Notes: a model not told the origin generated them from the sequence alone. 52,044 nt of DNA from Nymphaea colorata (GCF_008831285.2 NW_022204566.1:27501-79544), one strand, 5' to 3'. Shown: positions 12,107 through 24,953, counted from the first letter of the stretch. Translations and numbers: made by a program.

Positions 12107-12220
12107 ATGAAAATAAGAGCTTCTGTTCGTAAGATTTGTGAAAAATGTCGACTGATCCGTAGGCGAGGACGAATTATAGTAATTTGTTCTAATCCGAAAC
12201 ATAAACAGAGACAGGGATAA
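12107..12220 (+). CDS. rpl36: Ribosomal protein bL36 (L36)
   Basis: 37 residues, [20 protein letters not shown] to KHKQRQG, with the zinc-ribbon ligands Cys11, Cys14, Cys27 and His32. Normal length for this very small 50S protein. Intact. Confidence 0.96.
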   Translation: MKIRASVRKICEKCRLIRRRGRIIVICSNPKHKQRQG

Positions 12221-12349
12221 TATTTATAAAAAAAAAAGAACTTCACTTTCTAAGAGACCTAATGTACAAATAAATAAAGAATTTGTTTTCACATGAAATG
12301 GATATATCCGTATATCTCTGACTCATATTTATGAGATGGCAAATAGAAT

Positions 12350-12766
12350 ATGACAAAACCTATACCAAGAATTGGTTCACGTAGAAATAGCCGTATTAGT
12401 TCACGTAAGAGTGGGTGTAGAACACCAATAGGAGTTATTCATGTTCAAGCGAGTTTCAACAATACTATTGTTACTGTTACAGACCCACAAGGTCGGGTCG
12501 TTTCTTGGTCTTCTGCGGGTACCTGTGGATTCAAGGGCACAAGAAGGGGTACCCCATTTGCTGCTCAAACCGCAGCAGGAAATGCTATTCGTGCGGTAGT
12601 AGACCAGGGTATGCAACGAGCAGAAGTCATGATAAAGGGTCCCGGTCTCGGGAGAGATGCAGCATTACGAGCGATTCGTAGAAGTGGTATACTATTAAAT
12701 TTTGTACGTGACGTAACCCCTATGCCGCATAATGGATGTAGACCGCCAAAAAAAAGGCGCGTTTAG
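12350..12766 (+). CDS. rps11: Ribosomal protein uS11 (S11)
   Basis: 138 residues with the S11 signature ([25 protein letters not shown]-type [20 protein letters not shown]) and the C-terminal PPKKRRV. S11 is at the 30S platform near the E site. Normal length and frame, directly before rpoA. Confidence 0.96.
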   Translation: MTKPIPRIGSRRNSRISSRKSGCRTPIGVIHVQASFNNTIVTVTDPQGRVVSWSSAGTCGFKGTRRGTPFAAQTAAGNAIRAVVDQGMQRAEVMIKGPGLGRDAALRAIRRSGILLNFVRDVTPMPHNGCRPPKKRRV

Positions 12767-12841
12767 AAATAAAAATGGAAAAGATTCCAATCCAAGAGAA
12801 ATAAATAATTAAATGATCTCATCAAATAATATTATATTAGT

Positions 12842-13867
12842 ATGGTTCGGGAGGAAGTACCAGTATCCACTCGGACGCTACAGTGGAAGTGTGTTGAATC
12901 AAGAGCAGACAGCAAACGCCTTTATTATGGTCGTTTCGTTTTATCCCCACTTATGAAGGGTCAAGCCGATACAATCGGTATCGCGATGCGAAGGGCTTTA
13001 CTTGGAGAACTAGAAGGAACATGTATTACGCGCGCAAAATCTGATAAGGTACCACATGAATATTCTACGATAGTAGGTATTGAAGAATCAGTCCATGAAA
13101 TTTTAATGAATTTGAAAAAAATTGTATTTAGAAGTGATCTGTACGGAACTCTCGACGCATCTATCTATGTCAGGGGCCCTAGACACGTAACTGCTCAAGA
13201 TATCATCTCACCACCTTCTGTAGAAATAGTTGATACTACACAGCATATAGCTGTCCTAACGGAACCGGTTGATTTGTGCATTGAATTAAAAATTGAGAGG
13301 GGTCGTGGATATTGTACGAGAACCCCAAATAACTATCAAGACGGAAGCTATCCTATAGATGCTGTATCCATGCCTGTTCGAAATGCGAATCATAGTATTC
13401 ATTCTTATGGGAATGGGAATGAGAAACAAGAGATACTTTTTCTTGAAATATGGACGAATGGAAGTTTAACTCCTAAGGAAGCGCTTTATGAAGCTTCTCG
13501 TAATTTGATCGATTTATTTATTCCTTTTTTACATGCGGAGGAACAGGACATAAATAGAAATATGGAGGACAATCAAAAAAGGGCTAGTGTGCCCTTTTTT
13601 ACCTTTGATGATGGATTGGATAATATGAAAAGAGAAATCATATTGAAACGTATTTTTATTGATCAATTAGAATTGCCTCCTAGGACTTATAACTGTCTCA
13701 AAAGGTCTAATATACATACATTGCTGGACCTTTTGAGTAAAAGTCAAGAAGATCTTATGAGAATTGAGCATTTTCGCGTAGAAGACGTAAAACAAATATT
13801 CGACATTCTACAGAAGGGTTTCACAATCGACTTGCTTAAAAATTCAACTCAGTTTGAATCCCGTTGA
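12842..13867 (+). CDS. rpoA: Plastid RNA polymerase alpha subunit
   Basis: 341 residues. The N-terminal assembly domain contains [18 protein letters not shown]; the C-terminal domain reads [20 protein letters not shown]. It is the alpha subunit of plastid-encoded polymerase (PEP), which transcribes photosynthesis genes. It is the last gene of this operon and converges on petD. Normal length; intact. Intact rpoA argues against a non-photosynthetic plant. Confidence 0.96.
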   Translation: MVREEVPVSTRTLQWKCVESRADSKRLYYGRFVLSPLMKGQADTIGIAMRRALLGELEGTCITRAKSDKVPHEYSTIVGIEESVHEILMNLKKIVFRSDLYGTLDASIYVRGPRHVTAQDIISPPSVEIVDTTQHIAVLTEPVDLCIELKIERGRGYCTRTPNNYQDGSYPIDAVSMPVRNANHSIHSYGNGNEKQEILFLEIWTNGSLTPKEALYEASRNLIDLFIPFLHAEEQDINRNMEDNQKRASVPFFTFDDGLDNMKREIILKRIFIDQLELPPRTYNCLKRSNIHTLLDLLSKSQEDLMRIEHFRVEDVKQIFDILQKGFTIDLLKNSTQFESR

Positions 13868-13872
13868 AATTT

Positions 13873-13908
13873 TTTTTTCATTTCGAATGAAAGCACGAAA
13901 TGAAAAAA
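13873..13908 (+). terminator. Hairpin at the rpoA 3' end
   Basis: Thirteen-bp perfect stem TTTTTTCATTTCG/CGAAATGAAAAAA with a ten-base loop, six bases after the rpoA stop codon. Plastid stem-loops of this type mainly stabilise and define mRNA 3' ends (family knowledge). Confidence 0.65.
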
Positions 13909-14037
13909 TTATAAATGAAAGACTATTTATTAACTAGAAAATAATGAAATAAAATTTCTATTATTTTCTTATCTTTATCTTATTTCTTATTTTTTATAAC
14001 TAAACTAACTATAAAATTATACTATAATTATTCTTCC

Positions 14038-14091
14038 TATATATTACAAATTATTATTCAATTCGAATTGAATAATAATTTGTAATATATA
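14038..14091. terminator. 54-bp perfect palindrome between rpoA and petD
   Basis: A perfect loopless inverted repeat, 27+27 bases, centred between 14064 and 14065. It lies between the converging 3' ends of rpoA and petD, so it could form a 3' stem-loop in either transcript. The rest of 13868-14280 is AT-rich spacer. Confidence 0.7.
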
Positions 14092-14280
14092 ATCAATATA
14101 CACACTAAAATATACACACTAACGAAAAAAGAAGAAACAAAAACAAAGTCTGTTTTGAATCTTCAGCATAGTCTGTATTCGTGGATTCTTCAGAATAGAT
14201 CTATAATCAAATGAAAGAGATGTATCTAGGAGGATAAACTTTGAAGTATGCCTAACTAGATACATACGTAATATCCCGCC

Positions 14281-15389
<1,109 letters not shown>

Positions 15390-15567
15390 AATCATCCTCT
15401 CTCGAAATCCACTTCAACTGTTCGTATCATAAAAATACTTCGTGGTTGAAGGGAAATATCCAATAATGTCTTATTCTTTTCAATCCATATTTAGCTGAAA
15501 TACATACTTTTTTTTGTTCCTACCCAACATTATTATTGATCTATTACATACCTATGCTCTGTCTTCT

Positions 15568-16875
<1,308 letters not shown>

Positions 16876-16995
16876 CTATTCCGGAATACCGAAACAAGAT
16901 TCCGCGGTCGAACTACAAACGAATGAGATGACCTAGAATCCGATCCTAAGTGATTCTTTTTTTATTGAAAGTTAGGATTATCCGTTCTTCTGGAC

Positions 16996-17204
16996 CTAAC
17001 TTAATGAATACCATCCAGTAAACGGAAGAATTATAAATCTCCAATAATAGATAGGAATACTGCAATGAGCCATTGCGACACCCATAAGGGTGTAGTTCCC
17101 CATCCAGGGGCTACTTTACCATATTCCGATTCATGGTTTTAATAAATCGCTACAATAGTCCGTTTGGCCAGATCTGGAACTACCCTCATGGTTTGTGTAG
17201 CCAT
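16996..17204 (-). CDS. psbH: Photosystem II protein H; frameshifted
   Basis: Starts ATGGCTACACAAACC at 17204 and can be followed to the end region GTATTCATTAAGTTAG. The length is 209 nt against the usual 222 (73 residues), so about 13 bases are missing, for example in AAACCATTAAATTCGG and in CTATTATTTTGG. PsbH is a small single-helix phosphoprotein needed for PSII assembly. Order psbB-psbT-psbH-petB-petD is standard. Frame broken in this sequence. Confidence 0.85.
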
Positions 17205-17304
17205 AATCCTTCCGTGCATTGTTTGAGATCTGTTGACTTTGTATACGATTCCGTTGTAATAACTATCTTATCGTAGATCCATCGTGGTCTTGAAATCACT
17301 TATA

Positions 17305-17425
17305 ATGGAAACTGCACTCTAGTCGCCTCTTATATCTGGTTTACTTGTAGCTTTACGGGGTTGCCTTATATACCGCCTTTGGGCAACCCTCTCAACACTA
17401 GAGATCCATTGAGGAACCGGGACTA
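17305..17425 (+). CDS. psbN: PsbN assembly factor; frameshifted
   Basis: On the strand opposite psbH/psbT, in its usual antisense place. Starts ATGGAAACTGC and retains the stretches encoding SGLLV and ALYTAFGQP. Length 121 nt to the expected stop, against 132, so about 11 bases are missing. PsbN is a thylakoid assembly factor for PSII repair (family knowledge). As written the frame stops early. Confidence 0.8.
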
Positions 17426-17462
17426 TTGAAATGTGCCTCCTCATCGGAGGTCATCATTTCAA
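17426..17462. terminator. Convergent hairpin between psbN and psbT
   Basis: Outer stem TTGAAATG/CATTTCAA and inner stem CCTCC/GGAGG. A long hairpin is conserved here between the converging psbN and psbT transcripts; this copy looks eroded like its neighbours. Confidence 0.6.
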
Positions 17463-17477
17463 TTGAGATAATGAAAA

Positions 17478-17575
17478 TCATTTCTCTTTTTATTTGGACT
17501 TAGGCGGTTCTCGAAAAAGATAGCAAAATATTATCCCAGGTCGAGACCACAGGAATGTATAAACCATGCTTCCAT
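17478..17575 (-). CDS. psbT: Photosystem II protein T; frameshifted
   Basis: Begins ATGGAAGCATGG where other plastomes read ATGGAAGCATTGG, one T short, then continues through stretches encoding ALVYTFLL and FREPPK-like sequence. Length 98 nt against 105-108. PsbT is a single-helix PSII subunit at the monomer interface. Frame broken within the first five codons. Confidence 0.8.
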
Positions 17576-17719
17576 AGATTCGATCGTGTTTTAATTATAG
17601 CTTCATACCTGTTCTTTGGGATCATTCCCAGACAAGTAAAGGTCAAGAGTATAGGTGATGATTCGAATTAATTTTCCAGTACCTATATGAACATAGGCTA
17701 GACTATGAAGAATGTTGTA

Positions 17720-19135
17720 TCAGACTACTTGTCTCCTTGGTTGGATCCCCCAGTTTTTGGAGGTTCCAAATTCCACTTGGATCTAAATTGGGTCGATACC
17801 GCAAAACATTCTGAACAGTTCTAGACCTGCCAAATGTGGCCGAAAGAAAAGCAAGCAACGAGCTGTCAAGTGAACCAACCCTTGGACTACTACGAACACC
17901 ATCGGATTTCAAGTAGCGCGATCCAATTCAAAATTTCACCCATTGGGCACGTTAGATATTTTTTCACAGTAGCAGGATCATTAACTGACTCCATCGAGTT
18001 CACCACCATAGAACTCAACAGTACACCCTTGTTCGACACTTACTTGGATTCTGCCCTTCTAAGGACATCGGCTCTCACATTCCGTCTCCTCTACCAAACT
18101 ACCGGAAATGTTTCAAGAAGGTAGGCATACGACGTACAAAGTTCATGCCCTCTTTATCTCTAAGACAGGGTGTCTACCACCCAACAGCTTTCCATCCCGT
18201 TGTCATTGAGCGGCCTGAACATCCTCCTTTCGCCGGATTATTACCGATATATCATAAAGCTAGTTTTCGGGATTTTAGACCAAGATTCCGATAACTCAGA
18301 TTTTCAGCTAGCCCGGCGTTAACTCTTCGATATATTTCTTGCTGGAATATCCTGATCCACTGTAACGAGTAGGACCAATAATTCGATCGGAGTAGTCGCT
18401 GAACCATCACATAGTTCCAGCACAACGAAGCTGCAAAACACAGCAGCGATACTATGGAAAGCACAGTTTCAATATTGCCCATACGTATGCTTTGTATAGA
18501 CGTTGGGGCGGGCGAACACTAAGATGGAATAGACCCGCTATATTCCAAGGTGCCCGCTGCAATATGATGAGAGCTATCCCCCCGGAACAAAAGGATCAAA
18601 CCTCCGCGCCCCATGAAGGACTTACAGGTTGCACTTTTCCGGTTAGCCCATAAGGATCAGACACCCATATTCCAGGGCCATACAACCTGTTACATGAATG
18701 CACCAACCAAGCAGCACCCCAGATAAAATAATGATTCCAAGATCTTGGGCAAATCCAAGAGGGTTTCCCGTAGTACGTTCATCACAGAATATTTCTAGAT
18801 CCCAATACACCCAATGCCAGATAGCTGCCAAGAAGCACAAGCCAGAAAACACAATGTGTGCCCGGCAACCTTGTAACTCCAATACCCGGATTGGTTCAGT
18901 TTCCTCCTGTATACTCCAACGCCCATGAATTGGTTTTCCTAACGAGTCATGAAGGGTATAACGAACAACCTTGTCGCCACATTGGATCAGAACGGGATCA
19001 GGGGATCAAACAGCTAATTCGTATAGAGCCATAGAACCGGCCAACCAGAAACTAGAGCTGTATGCATTATATGGACAGAAGCAAGCGACAGGATCATTCA
19101 ATACGACGTATGAACACGATACCAAGGCAACCCAT
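17720..19135 (-). CDS. psbB: Photosystem II CP47 antenna protein; many frameshifts
   Basis: Start ATGGGTTGCCTTGG near 19135, stop TGA at 17720 after the stretch encoding QKLGDPT and RRQVV. Internal pieces in shifting frames include [20 protein letters not shown] with [16 protein letters not shown]. Length 1,416 nt against the usual 1,527 (508 codons), so about 111 bases (7%) are missing, spread as single losses. CP47 binds core antenna chlorophyll next to D2. It is the promoter-proximal gene of the psbB operon and diverges from clpP. Confidence 0.88.
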
Positions 19136-19556
19136 GGAATACCCTCTCAAAGAAAATAGACACTATGTAACTTTGTCACATTGGAAAGACTATGCTATGG
19201 ACCTCATTCAGTGATTATCTCGGTGCAAGGGTTCACATTTATTACGTGCCGCAGGTGATAGTAAATGGAACAATTCCGTTCTGTTCGCAGGACAAGAGAA
19301 GCAATTATTTTATACCCGATAAGTACCAATAGCAATGGGGGGATTGGTCCCATTTTTTTAGTGAATCCATTAGATACTTGTTCATCATTCGAAGGATCCG
19401 CTCCGTCCCTAGATTTTCTTTTTTCATTCTGTCTTCCTACATGAGTCTTCCAATCTATGTATAAATATGATAAACAAATATTATGAGGACAATAAACCCA
19501 TTGTACGTTTCCACATCAAAGTGAAGTATAGTACTTAACCCGTTTTCTTTAATGTA
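19136..19556. other. psbB-clpP divergent spacer
   Basis: 421 bp between the 5' ends of psbB and clpP, where both promoters should lie. I could not assign convincing -35/-10 boxes, perhaps because this part also has missing bases. No gene seen. Confidence 0.4.
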
Positions 19557-21533
19557 AGCCATTGGTGTTCCAAAAGTCCCTTTTCGGAGTCCTGGAGAGG
19601 AAGATGCAGTTTGGGTTGACATATAGTGCGACTTGTCGGACATATTGGGTCATATGGGATTTCCCGTTCTCTCCCTGATCGAGATATACTTCTTTCGCCT
19701 AAGAAGATTGATTGAATCATCAATCAATTCAATAATTCGGAGCGTGAATGTGCAAATGGATCAATTCGTTTGAAAGATAAATATTCTTATCAATTAGAAT
19801 ATCTATGGTTGACTTGGAACAATAAAATGAAGTATCCAGGCTCCGTTCAGAAAATACCAATGGGTAATATTGATTACAACTTCTATCATCTATCAGAAAT
19901 AAGACCATAGGAGTGATCTCAAACCACTAATAATATAAATGTGATGATACATCGAATACTTGGTTGGTGGAGGCATAAAAAGTCGTAAGAAAAATAAGTG
20001 GTACTGGGGTCATTGTCCTATATGTGCAAATGGAATTCGGCGAATCTTTACCCGGAGTAGAGCATAAACCTAAAATAAGTGAAGAGGCCCATTCAGGACA
20101 AGAAATGGCATCGCGATTGGATTCGATGAACAATACATCAATCAAAGAATACATCAATAAAAAGATGTTCAGTGAATTCTTTTTGTAGGTTAGGAGGCAA
20201 ACCAAACTAATTTTTGTGGAAATGCAAATGAAATAAACCCCTTCGTCAGGAAACGCCTAAACTCAAAAAGAATAGGTCTGGAATCGACACATTGATTATT
20301 TTTTTTTCGAACTTTTTTGAACCGTATGTATCGAAAGGTGCGTGTACGGTTCTGCGGGATACAATTTTTCCTAATCAACCGACTTCATCGAGAAAGATTA
20401 CTTTTTTAGGCCAAGGCGTTGATAGCGAGATCTCGAATCAACTTGTTGGTCTCATGGTATATCTCAGTATGGAAGATATACCAGGGATCTCTATTTGTTA
20501 TAAATTCTCCCGGCGGATGGGTAATACCGGGAATAGCTATTTATGATGCTATGCAAATTGTTCCACCAGACGTACATACAATATGCATGGGATTAGCCGC
20601 TTCGATGGGATCTTTCATCCTGGTCGGAGGAGAATTTACCAAACGTCTAGCATTCCTCACGCTCGGCGCCAATGAGTTTTTATTTGACTTGAAGAAAAAA
20701 TAAGACTATGCCTTCGCCATATGGAATATATAAGTAATAATAGCATGGCACGTTTAGTTCGATATGAGCAAATCATTATTGCTTCTTCATAACATGATTA
20801 TGTATCGAGATAGTAGTATGAAACAAAGGTAGTCCCGATTGATCTTATTCCTATGTTATTTATCGGGGGTCCATTCAGCGTCACAAACAACCCCTTTTCC
20901 TTACACAACATGAGTCTGAATATTTCTAAGCATGAAAAGAAAGGGATCATTTCCTTATCATTTTTCTTATTAATCAGACTCAGACCAGAAAAAACTTTGG
21001 GATTGCTGAATCATAGAAGAGAGATGAATATATTATCTAAAGCAACGGAACCATCATAGTATTTTTTGTTCCTACGAGGAGAAGGGTGGTAAATGGATCA
21101 TCCAACGATTTGGATCTGATAGATCTATTTGTCTCTTTCTTTGATGTAAGAGAAGAGTAGATTCCATTGCGGAGCCGTATGCAATGTGCAAAAATTGCCT
21201 GTACGGTTTTCTATCTTTTTTTATTTTTATTTATTCTTTTCGCTCATTTTGCGAGATAGAGGAATCGTTCATTATGACATATTATAATCAGGGTTATGAT
21301 CCACCAACCTGCTAGTTCTTTTTATGAGGCACAAGCAGAGAATTTATCCTGGAAGCGGAAGAACTGTTGAAACTTCGCGAAATACTAACAAGAGTTTATG
21401 TACAAAGAACGGGCAAACCTTTATGGGTTGTATCTGAAGACATGGAAAGGGATGTTTTATGTCAGCAACAGAAGCCCAAGCTCATGGCATTGTTGATCTT
21501 GTAGCAGTCGAAAATAGCGCGGATTTTGTGTAA
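19557..21533 (+). CDS. clpP: Clp protease proteolytic subunit ClpP1, two introns; frameshifted
   Basis: Exon 1 about 19557-19625 ([20 protein letters not shown]), exon 2 20376-20663, exon 3 21290-21533. The catalytic Ser region [15 protein letters not shown] is in exon 2 and the His-region [11 protein letters not shown] in exon 3. The end AVENSADFV is normal. The start is unclear: upstream reads ATGTAAGCC where ATGCC is expected. Exon 2 lacks single bases at CTTTTTTAGG (20401-20410), GAAGATATACC and TTTGTTATAAA, putting stops in frame. ClpP1 is the essential stromal protease subunit, so real loss would be surprising. Confidence 0.88.
19626..20375 (+). other. clpP: Group II intron 1 of clpP
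   Basis: Starts GTGCGACTTG; a domain V remnant with GTGTACGGTTC lies at 20341-20353. ORFs seen inside on either strand have no recognisable product. Confidence 0.75.
20664..21289 (+). other. clpP: Group II intron 2 of clpP
   Basis: Starts with the unusual CGGCGCCAATGAG (this clpP intron does not begin GTGYG). Domain V hairpin GAGCCGTATGCAATG...CCTGTACGGTTT at 21171-21208. Confidence 0.75.
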
Positions 21534-21540
21534 ATCGGTA

Positions 21541-21572
21541 ATTCTACTTCGAACCATGGTTCGAAGTAGAAT
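21541..21572. terminator. 32-bp perfect palindrome 3' of clpP
   Basis: Perfect 16+16 bp inverted repeat centred on CCATGG, seven bases after the clpP stop. A likely transcript 3'-end stem-loop between clpP and rps12. It is perfect although the neighbouring genes have lost bases. Confidence 0.65.
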
Positions 21573-21647
21573 CTTCAACTCAAATGAAAGTAATTCATAA
21601 TCATCAGTTAGGATCGATCTAAACCAACGATTCTATATACGATCAGC

Positions 21648-21760
21648 ATGCCAACTATTAAACAACTTATTAGAACACAAGACAGCCAATGAGAAATGTC
21701 ACGAAATCTCCTGCTCTTCGAGGATGCCCTCAGCGTAGAGGAACATGTACTAGGGTGTAT
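21648..21760 (+). CDS. rps12: Ribosomal protein uS12, 5' exon (trans-spliced); one base short
   Basis: Exon 1 reads MPTIKQLI then continues to ...GTGTAT, followed by GTGTGACTCG, the 5' half of the trans-spliced group II intron. Length 113 nt against the usual 114: AGAAACACAAG appears as AGAACACAAG, shifting the frame at about codon 10. Exons 2-3 lie in the inverted repeat, outside this window. S12 acts in decoding at the 30S A site. Confidence 0.88.
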
Positions 21761-22486
21761 GTGTGACTCGTTCAGATCATGAACTGTGACCTAAACTAAC
21801 CATTTTCCAGTATCAATGACCAGTGCCAATGAAATGAATGGGGTAGATGGAAGAACTACATTTTAAAAGATCTAATCTATCATATACCTCTATTGTGTAT
21901 GGAATTTATGGTTTCCATGGTGCAAATCCAATCGCCTTGATTTGAATTTGGGATGAAAGCGATTCCTCATTGGTAGCGAATGGTTATCCATTAAGCGGGA
22001 AATAGTATTAAAAAGCATAAAGTTATATTGGTGCTCTTACTTATGAAGAACGGACTGATAGGGTCAGCTACCTAGCCAACCTTCATAATAAATACCGTCA
22101 CTGTATGGATAGATCTCGTTGTGAAAAGACCTATTACTGGCTATTCATGGGTAGAGCCAAATGGTGTGAACTGTACAAGTTACAATAACATTGATTAAAT
22201 GAGGGAAGGGCTCCGGTGTATAGATAGGACCTCGCCGTTTAGAAGTAACCATAGAAACGATGGAACCACTATTTATTCATGGGGAAATGAACTGCCTGTA
22301 AGAAATAACAAATCGTGGTTGGGAAGGTTATAGTAGCAAAAGAAAGCCATCGGAATTTTTATTTTATACACCGGAAGAATCCGTTTTGCTTAGACCAAGA
22401 GAAGGAAAAAGAATGACTGAAAGAAAAGAAATGAAATCAATTAGTTATTCATGAAAATCTTATTCATCAAAGTCCCATTTTAAACT
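21761..22486 (+). other. 5' half of rps12 trans-intron and spacer to rpl20
   Basis: The segment begins with group II intron sequence (GTGTGACTCGTT) that pairs in trans with the 3' intron half transcribed elsewhere. The rest up to rpl20 shows no gene. Confidence 0.6.
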
Positions 22487-22830
22487 ATGACAGAGTTAGA
22501 CGTGGATATATTGCGCGGAGGCGTCGAGGAAAATTCGTTTATTTGCATCAAGCTTTCGAGGAGCTCATTCAAGACTTACTCGAACTGCTACTCAACAGAA
22601 AATAAGGGCTTTGGTTTCCAGCCATAGGGGTAGAGGAAGGCAAAGCGAGATTTTCGTCGTTGTGGATCACTCGGATAAATGCAGTAACCCGCGAGAATGG
22701 GGTACCCTATAGTCGATTAATACACGATCTGCGCAAGAAGCAGCTCCTTCTTAATCGTAAAATACTTGCACAAATAGCTATATCAAATAGGAATTGCCTT
22801 TACATGATTTCCAATGATATCCTTAAATAA
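22487..22830 (+). CDS. rpl20: Ribosomal protein bL20 (L20); frameshifted
   Basis: Start ATGACAGAGTTAGACG (family [14 protein letters not shown]), end ATGATTTCCAATGATATC...TAA. Pieces encoding [16 protein letters not shown] and [15 protein letters not shown] are recognisable in several frames. Length 344 nt, not a multiple of three, against about 354-357. L20 is an early 50S assembly protein. The frame is broken in the first 15 codons and later. Confidence 0.85.
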
Positions 22831-22953
22831 GGAGATTGATCGGGAGGAGTCCGACGGAATAATTGAAATGAAACAGAGTTTCCCGGAGAATGACCCGGAA
22901 GGTAGAGTCAAAATGCAATGTAAAGGAAAATAAAATGTAGTAGGAATGAACGA

Positions 22954-22977
22954 ACCCATTTCAATAAAGAAATGGGT
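22954..22977. terminator. Hairpin between converging rpl20 and rps18
   Basis: Nine-bp stem ACCCATTTC/GAAATGGGT with loop AATAAA, in the 233-bp gap between the 3' ends of rpl20 (plus) and rps18 (minus). Suited to act on both transcripts. Confidence 0.55.
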
Positions 22978-23063
22978 CTTCTTCCCCCATTCTTTCTTTT
23001 TCTTCCGACACGACATTGAATATGAGCTCCGGATCTTACGACAAAGTATCACATCAATTTGAG

Positions 23064-23405
23064 TTATGATTTGAGTTCTGATTCGATGAAGAGTGGTCCT
23101 ATTTCATTTTTTTCTGGTTCTAGTGCCGGTAGTTCTAGAAATCGACTCGGCTCTCTCAAATTGTTTCTCATTATTAGAAAAGGTAACAAAGATAAAATAC
23201 GAGCTTGTTTTATAGCAATAGTAATTAATCGTTGTTGTTTCAAGGTCAATCTATTCACTCGCCTAGGTAATATTTTCCTTGTTCACTAATAAATCGACTA
23301 ATTAACTCATGTTTCTATAATCAATTCGATCCCCCAACCAATTGGGGGCAAACGCCTACGAAAAGATCGCTTGGATTTACGAAAGGGTCGCTTGAATTTC
23401 TCCAT
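23064..23405 (-). CDS. rps18: Ribosomal protein bS18 (S18); frameshifted
   Basis: Start ATGGAGAAATTCAAGCG at 23405 (family [18 protein letters not shown]). The central [20 protein letters not shown] is clear, and the end reads [19 protein letters not shown]. Single losses appear in GAGTTTAATTAG, GGAAAAATATTA and CTTTTCTTAAT. S18 is a 30S platform protein. Total length happens to be a multiple of three but the frame changes inside. Confidence 0.85.
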
Positions 23406-23426
23406 GGTTTATTCCTTATCTCTAAA

Positions 23427-23457
23427 ATACCATTTCTTCTCTAAATACCATTTCTTC
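23427..23457. repeat. 14-bp direct repeat upstream of rps18
   Basis: AATACCATTTCTTC occurs at 23427-23440 and 23444-23457, 22 bp from the rps18 start. Slipped-strand duplication is likely. Confidence 0.6.
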
Positions 23458-23567
23458 ATTCATCTCGGATCCGCCCGAAATGGCATTTTATTTGCTCCTA
23501 GATATGTTATATGTAATTCCTTCCCGTTCCTTAAATGTTGGCACACGCAGGCAACACCGCATTCAAT

Positions 23568-23771
23568 CTATTTCTTTATCTCCCCGTGAATCGTATGTTT
23601 GTAACAATAGGGACAGAATTTCTTCAATTCCAATCGACCAGGTGTATTGTGTCGATTCTTTGAGTAATATATCTGGAAATGCCCGGTGATCCTTCTTCTT
23701 ATCGGCACCATTTCGGACACAACTGGTACATTCCAAAATAACCGTAACTCTGGGATTTTTACCCTGGGCAT
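23568..23771 (-). CDS. rpl33: Ribosomal protein bL33 (L33); frameshifted
   Basis: Recognisable as (MA)[20 protein letters not shown], then in another frame [20 protein letters not shown] and THGEIKK-like end. The CxxC pairs of the zinc ribbon are visible. ATGGCC appears as ATGCCC (one G short) and CTCAAAAGAAT as CTCAAAGAAT. A lysine-rich ADKKKDH stretch replaces the usual VNKES, about six bases longer than usual. 204 nt against 201 normally. Confidence 0.85.
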   Translation of the reverse strand: MPRVKIPELRLFWNVPVVSEMVPIRRRITGHFQIYYSKNRHNTPGRLELKKFCPYCYKHTIHGEIKK

Positions 23772-24226
23772 AAACCTCCTTGTATTTTGGATTCCCCCAA
23801 CTCTTTCTTCTCTTCTTCAATCGAAGAAGAAGAAAGGAGAAAGGAAAAAATAGAAGTTGCTAACTGGAAATCTAATTATGAAAGATTTCGTTGCAAGTTG
23901 TAATCAATAGAATAGAGTAATACGTAATACAACTATTTACTACAATTCAATTACTATTCCTAATCTCAGTATTTATTCAGTATCACTTAATTTAAGTATC
24001 TTATCTAATCTTGAATATCCAAGCCTAGATCCACATTTCTATTTCTGTTCTCCCTCTATTTCTTCTACCCCGAATCCGAGTTTTGCTGAGGTTTAATTCA
24101 CTTTTATTCTTTCTATTTCCCTACTCAACAAAAGTGAAGGGAGGGACAGGGGCTATTTAACAAACAGAGAATTTATTGCTATGTTAGCCAACATCTTCTA
24201 CCACATCGATAATACCACACCGATAA
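23772..24226. other. rpl33-psaJ spacer
   Basis: 455 bp of AT-rich spacer; no gene or clear structure seen. Confidence 0.5.
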
Positions 24227-24359
24227 CTAGAATGAAAAAAGGGGAATGTCAACGCATCTGGGAATAAACGATTGATCTCTATCAATAGACCTGCTAAAGA
24301 ACGAACCATAGAGTAGTTAGCACAGGCGCTACGGAAAGGTATGTTTTGATATCTCGCAT
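24227..24359 (-). CDS. psaJ: Photosystem I subunit IX (J); two bases short
   Basis: Reads [18 protein letters not shown] and, after a one-base slip at TGGTTCGTTC (24300-24304), [21 protein letters not shown] second slip is in the T run of the last codons (24235-24240). 133 nt against 135 (44 residues). PsaJ is a single-helix PSI subunit near PsaF. Confidence 0.88.
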
Positions 24360-24749
24360 TGAAATCCTCCTTCTTTATTTAACACATATATGATCAGATA
24401 TTATATTATATAGTTGTGGATCACTTGTATTTGTGTGCGGAATCCTTAATTAACTAAAATGGATATGTACAACGATCCAGTAGATGAGATACTCCTGCCC
24501 CTGAATAAAAGAAAAAGTAAGTGCCCCGTTCCGTTATTTTTTTTTTGTTCTTGAGCATATAAATACTCATTCTTTTATACGTTGTATTTCACCTTGGATT
24601 TCATATATACATAATTCTAACTCTTTTATTTTATGTTATGAGACCAAAAAGAAAAATGGCAAGAGAAATGTATATAGATATATTTAAGGAAATAACGGTG
24701 TGGAAAAGAAGACAGGGATTCTCTACAATGACACTGTACAACAATTGAA
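24360..24749. other. psaJ-trnP spacer
   Basis: 390 bp between the psaJ start (minus) and trnP (plus); AT-rich, no gene seen. Confidence 0.5.
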
Positions 24750-24822
24750 AGGGATGTAGCGCAGTTTGGTAGCGCGTTTGTTTTGGGTACAAATGTCACG
24801 GGTTCAAATCCTGTCATCCCTA
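24750..24822 (+). tRNA. trnP-UGG: tRNA-Pro (UGG), one base short
   Basis: Acceptor AGGGATG/CATCCCT and T arm are present, with anticodon TGG in TTTTGGG. The length is 73 nt; the usual 74-nt gene has GGGTACAAAATGTC where this has GGGTACAAATGTC. The missing A is at the end of the anticodon stem or the variable loop. Everything else matches the angiosperm gene. Confidence 0.93.
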
Positions 24823-24953
24823 CCTATTACTTATCTTACAGGCAGTAACATGGGATCAATTGAAATTGGGGATGGCATGATCATTAGTATCATTTAATGA
24901 TACTATATGCAAGCTAAGAAGTATTGGGAAAAGATTATCTCTTGTCGTGATAA

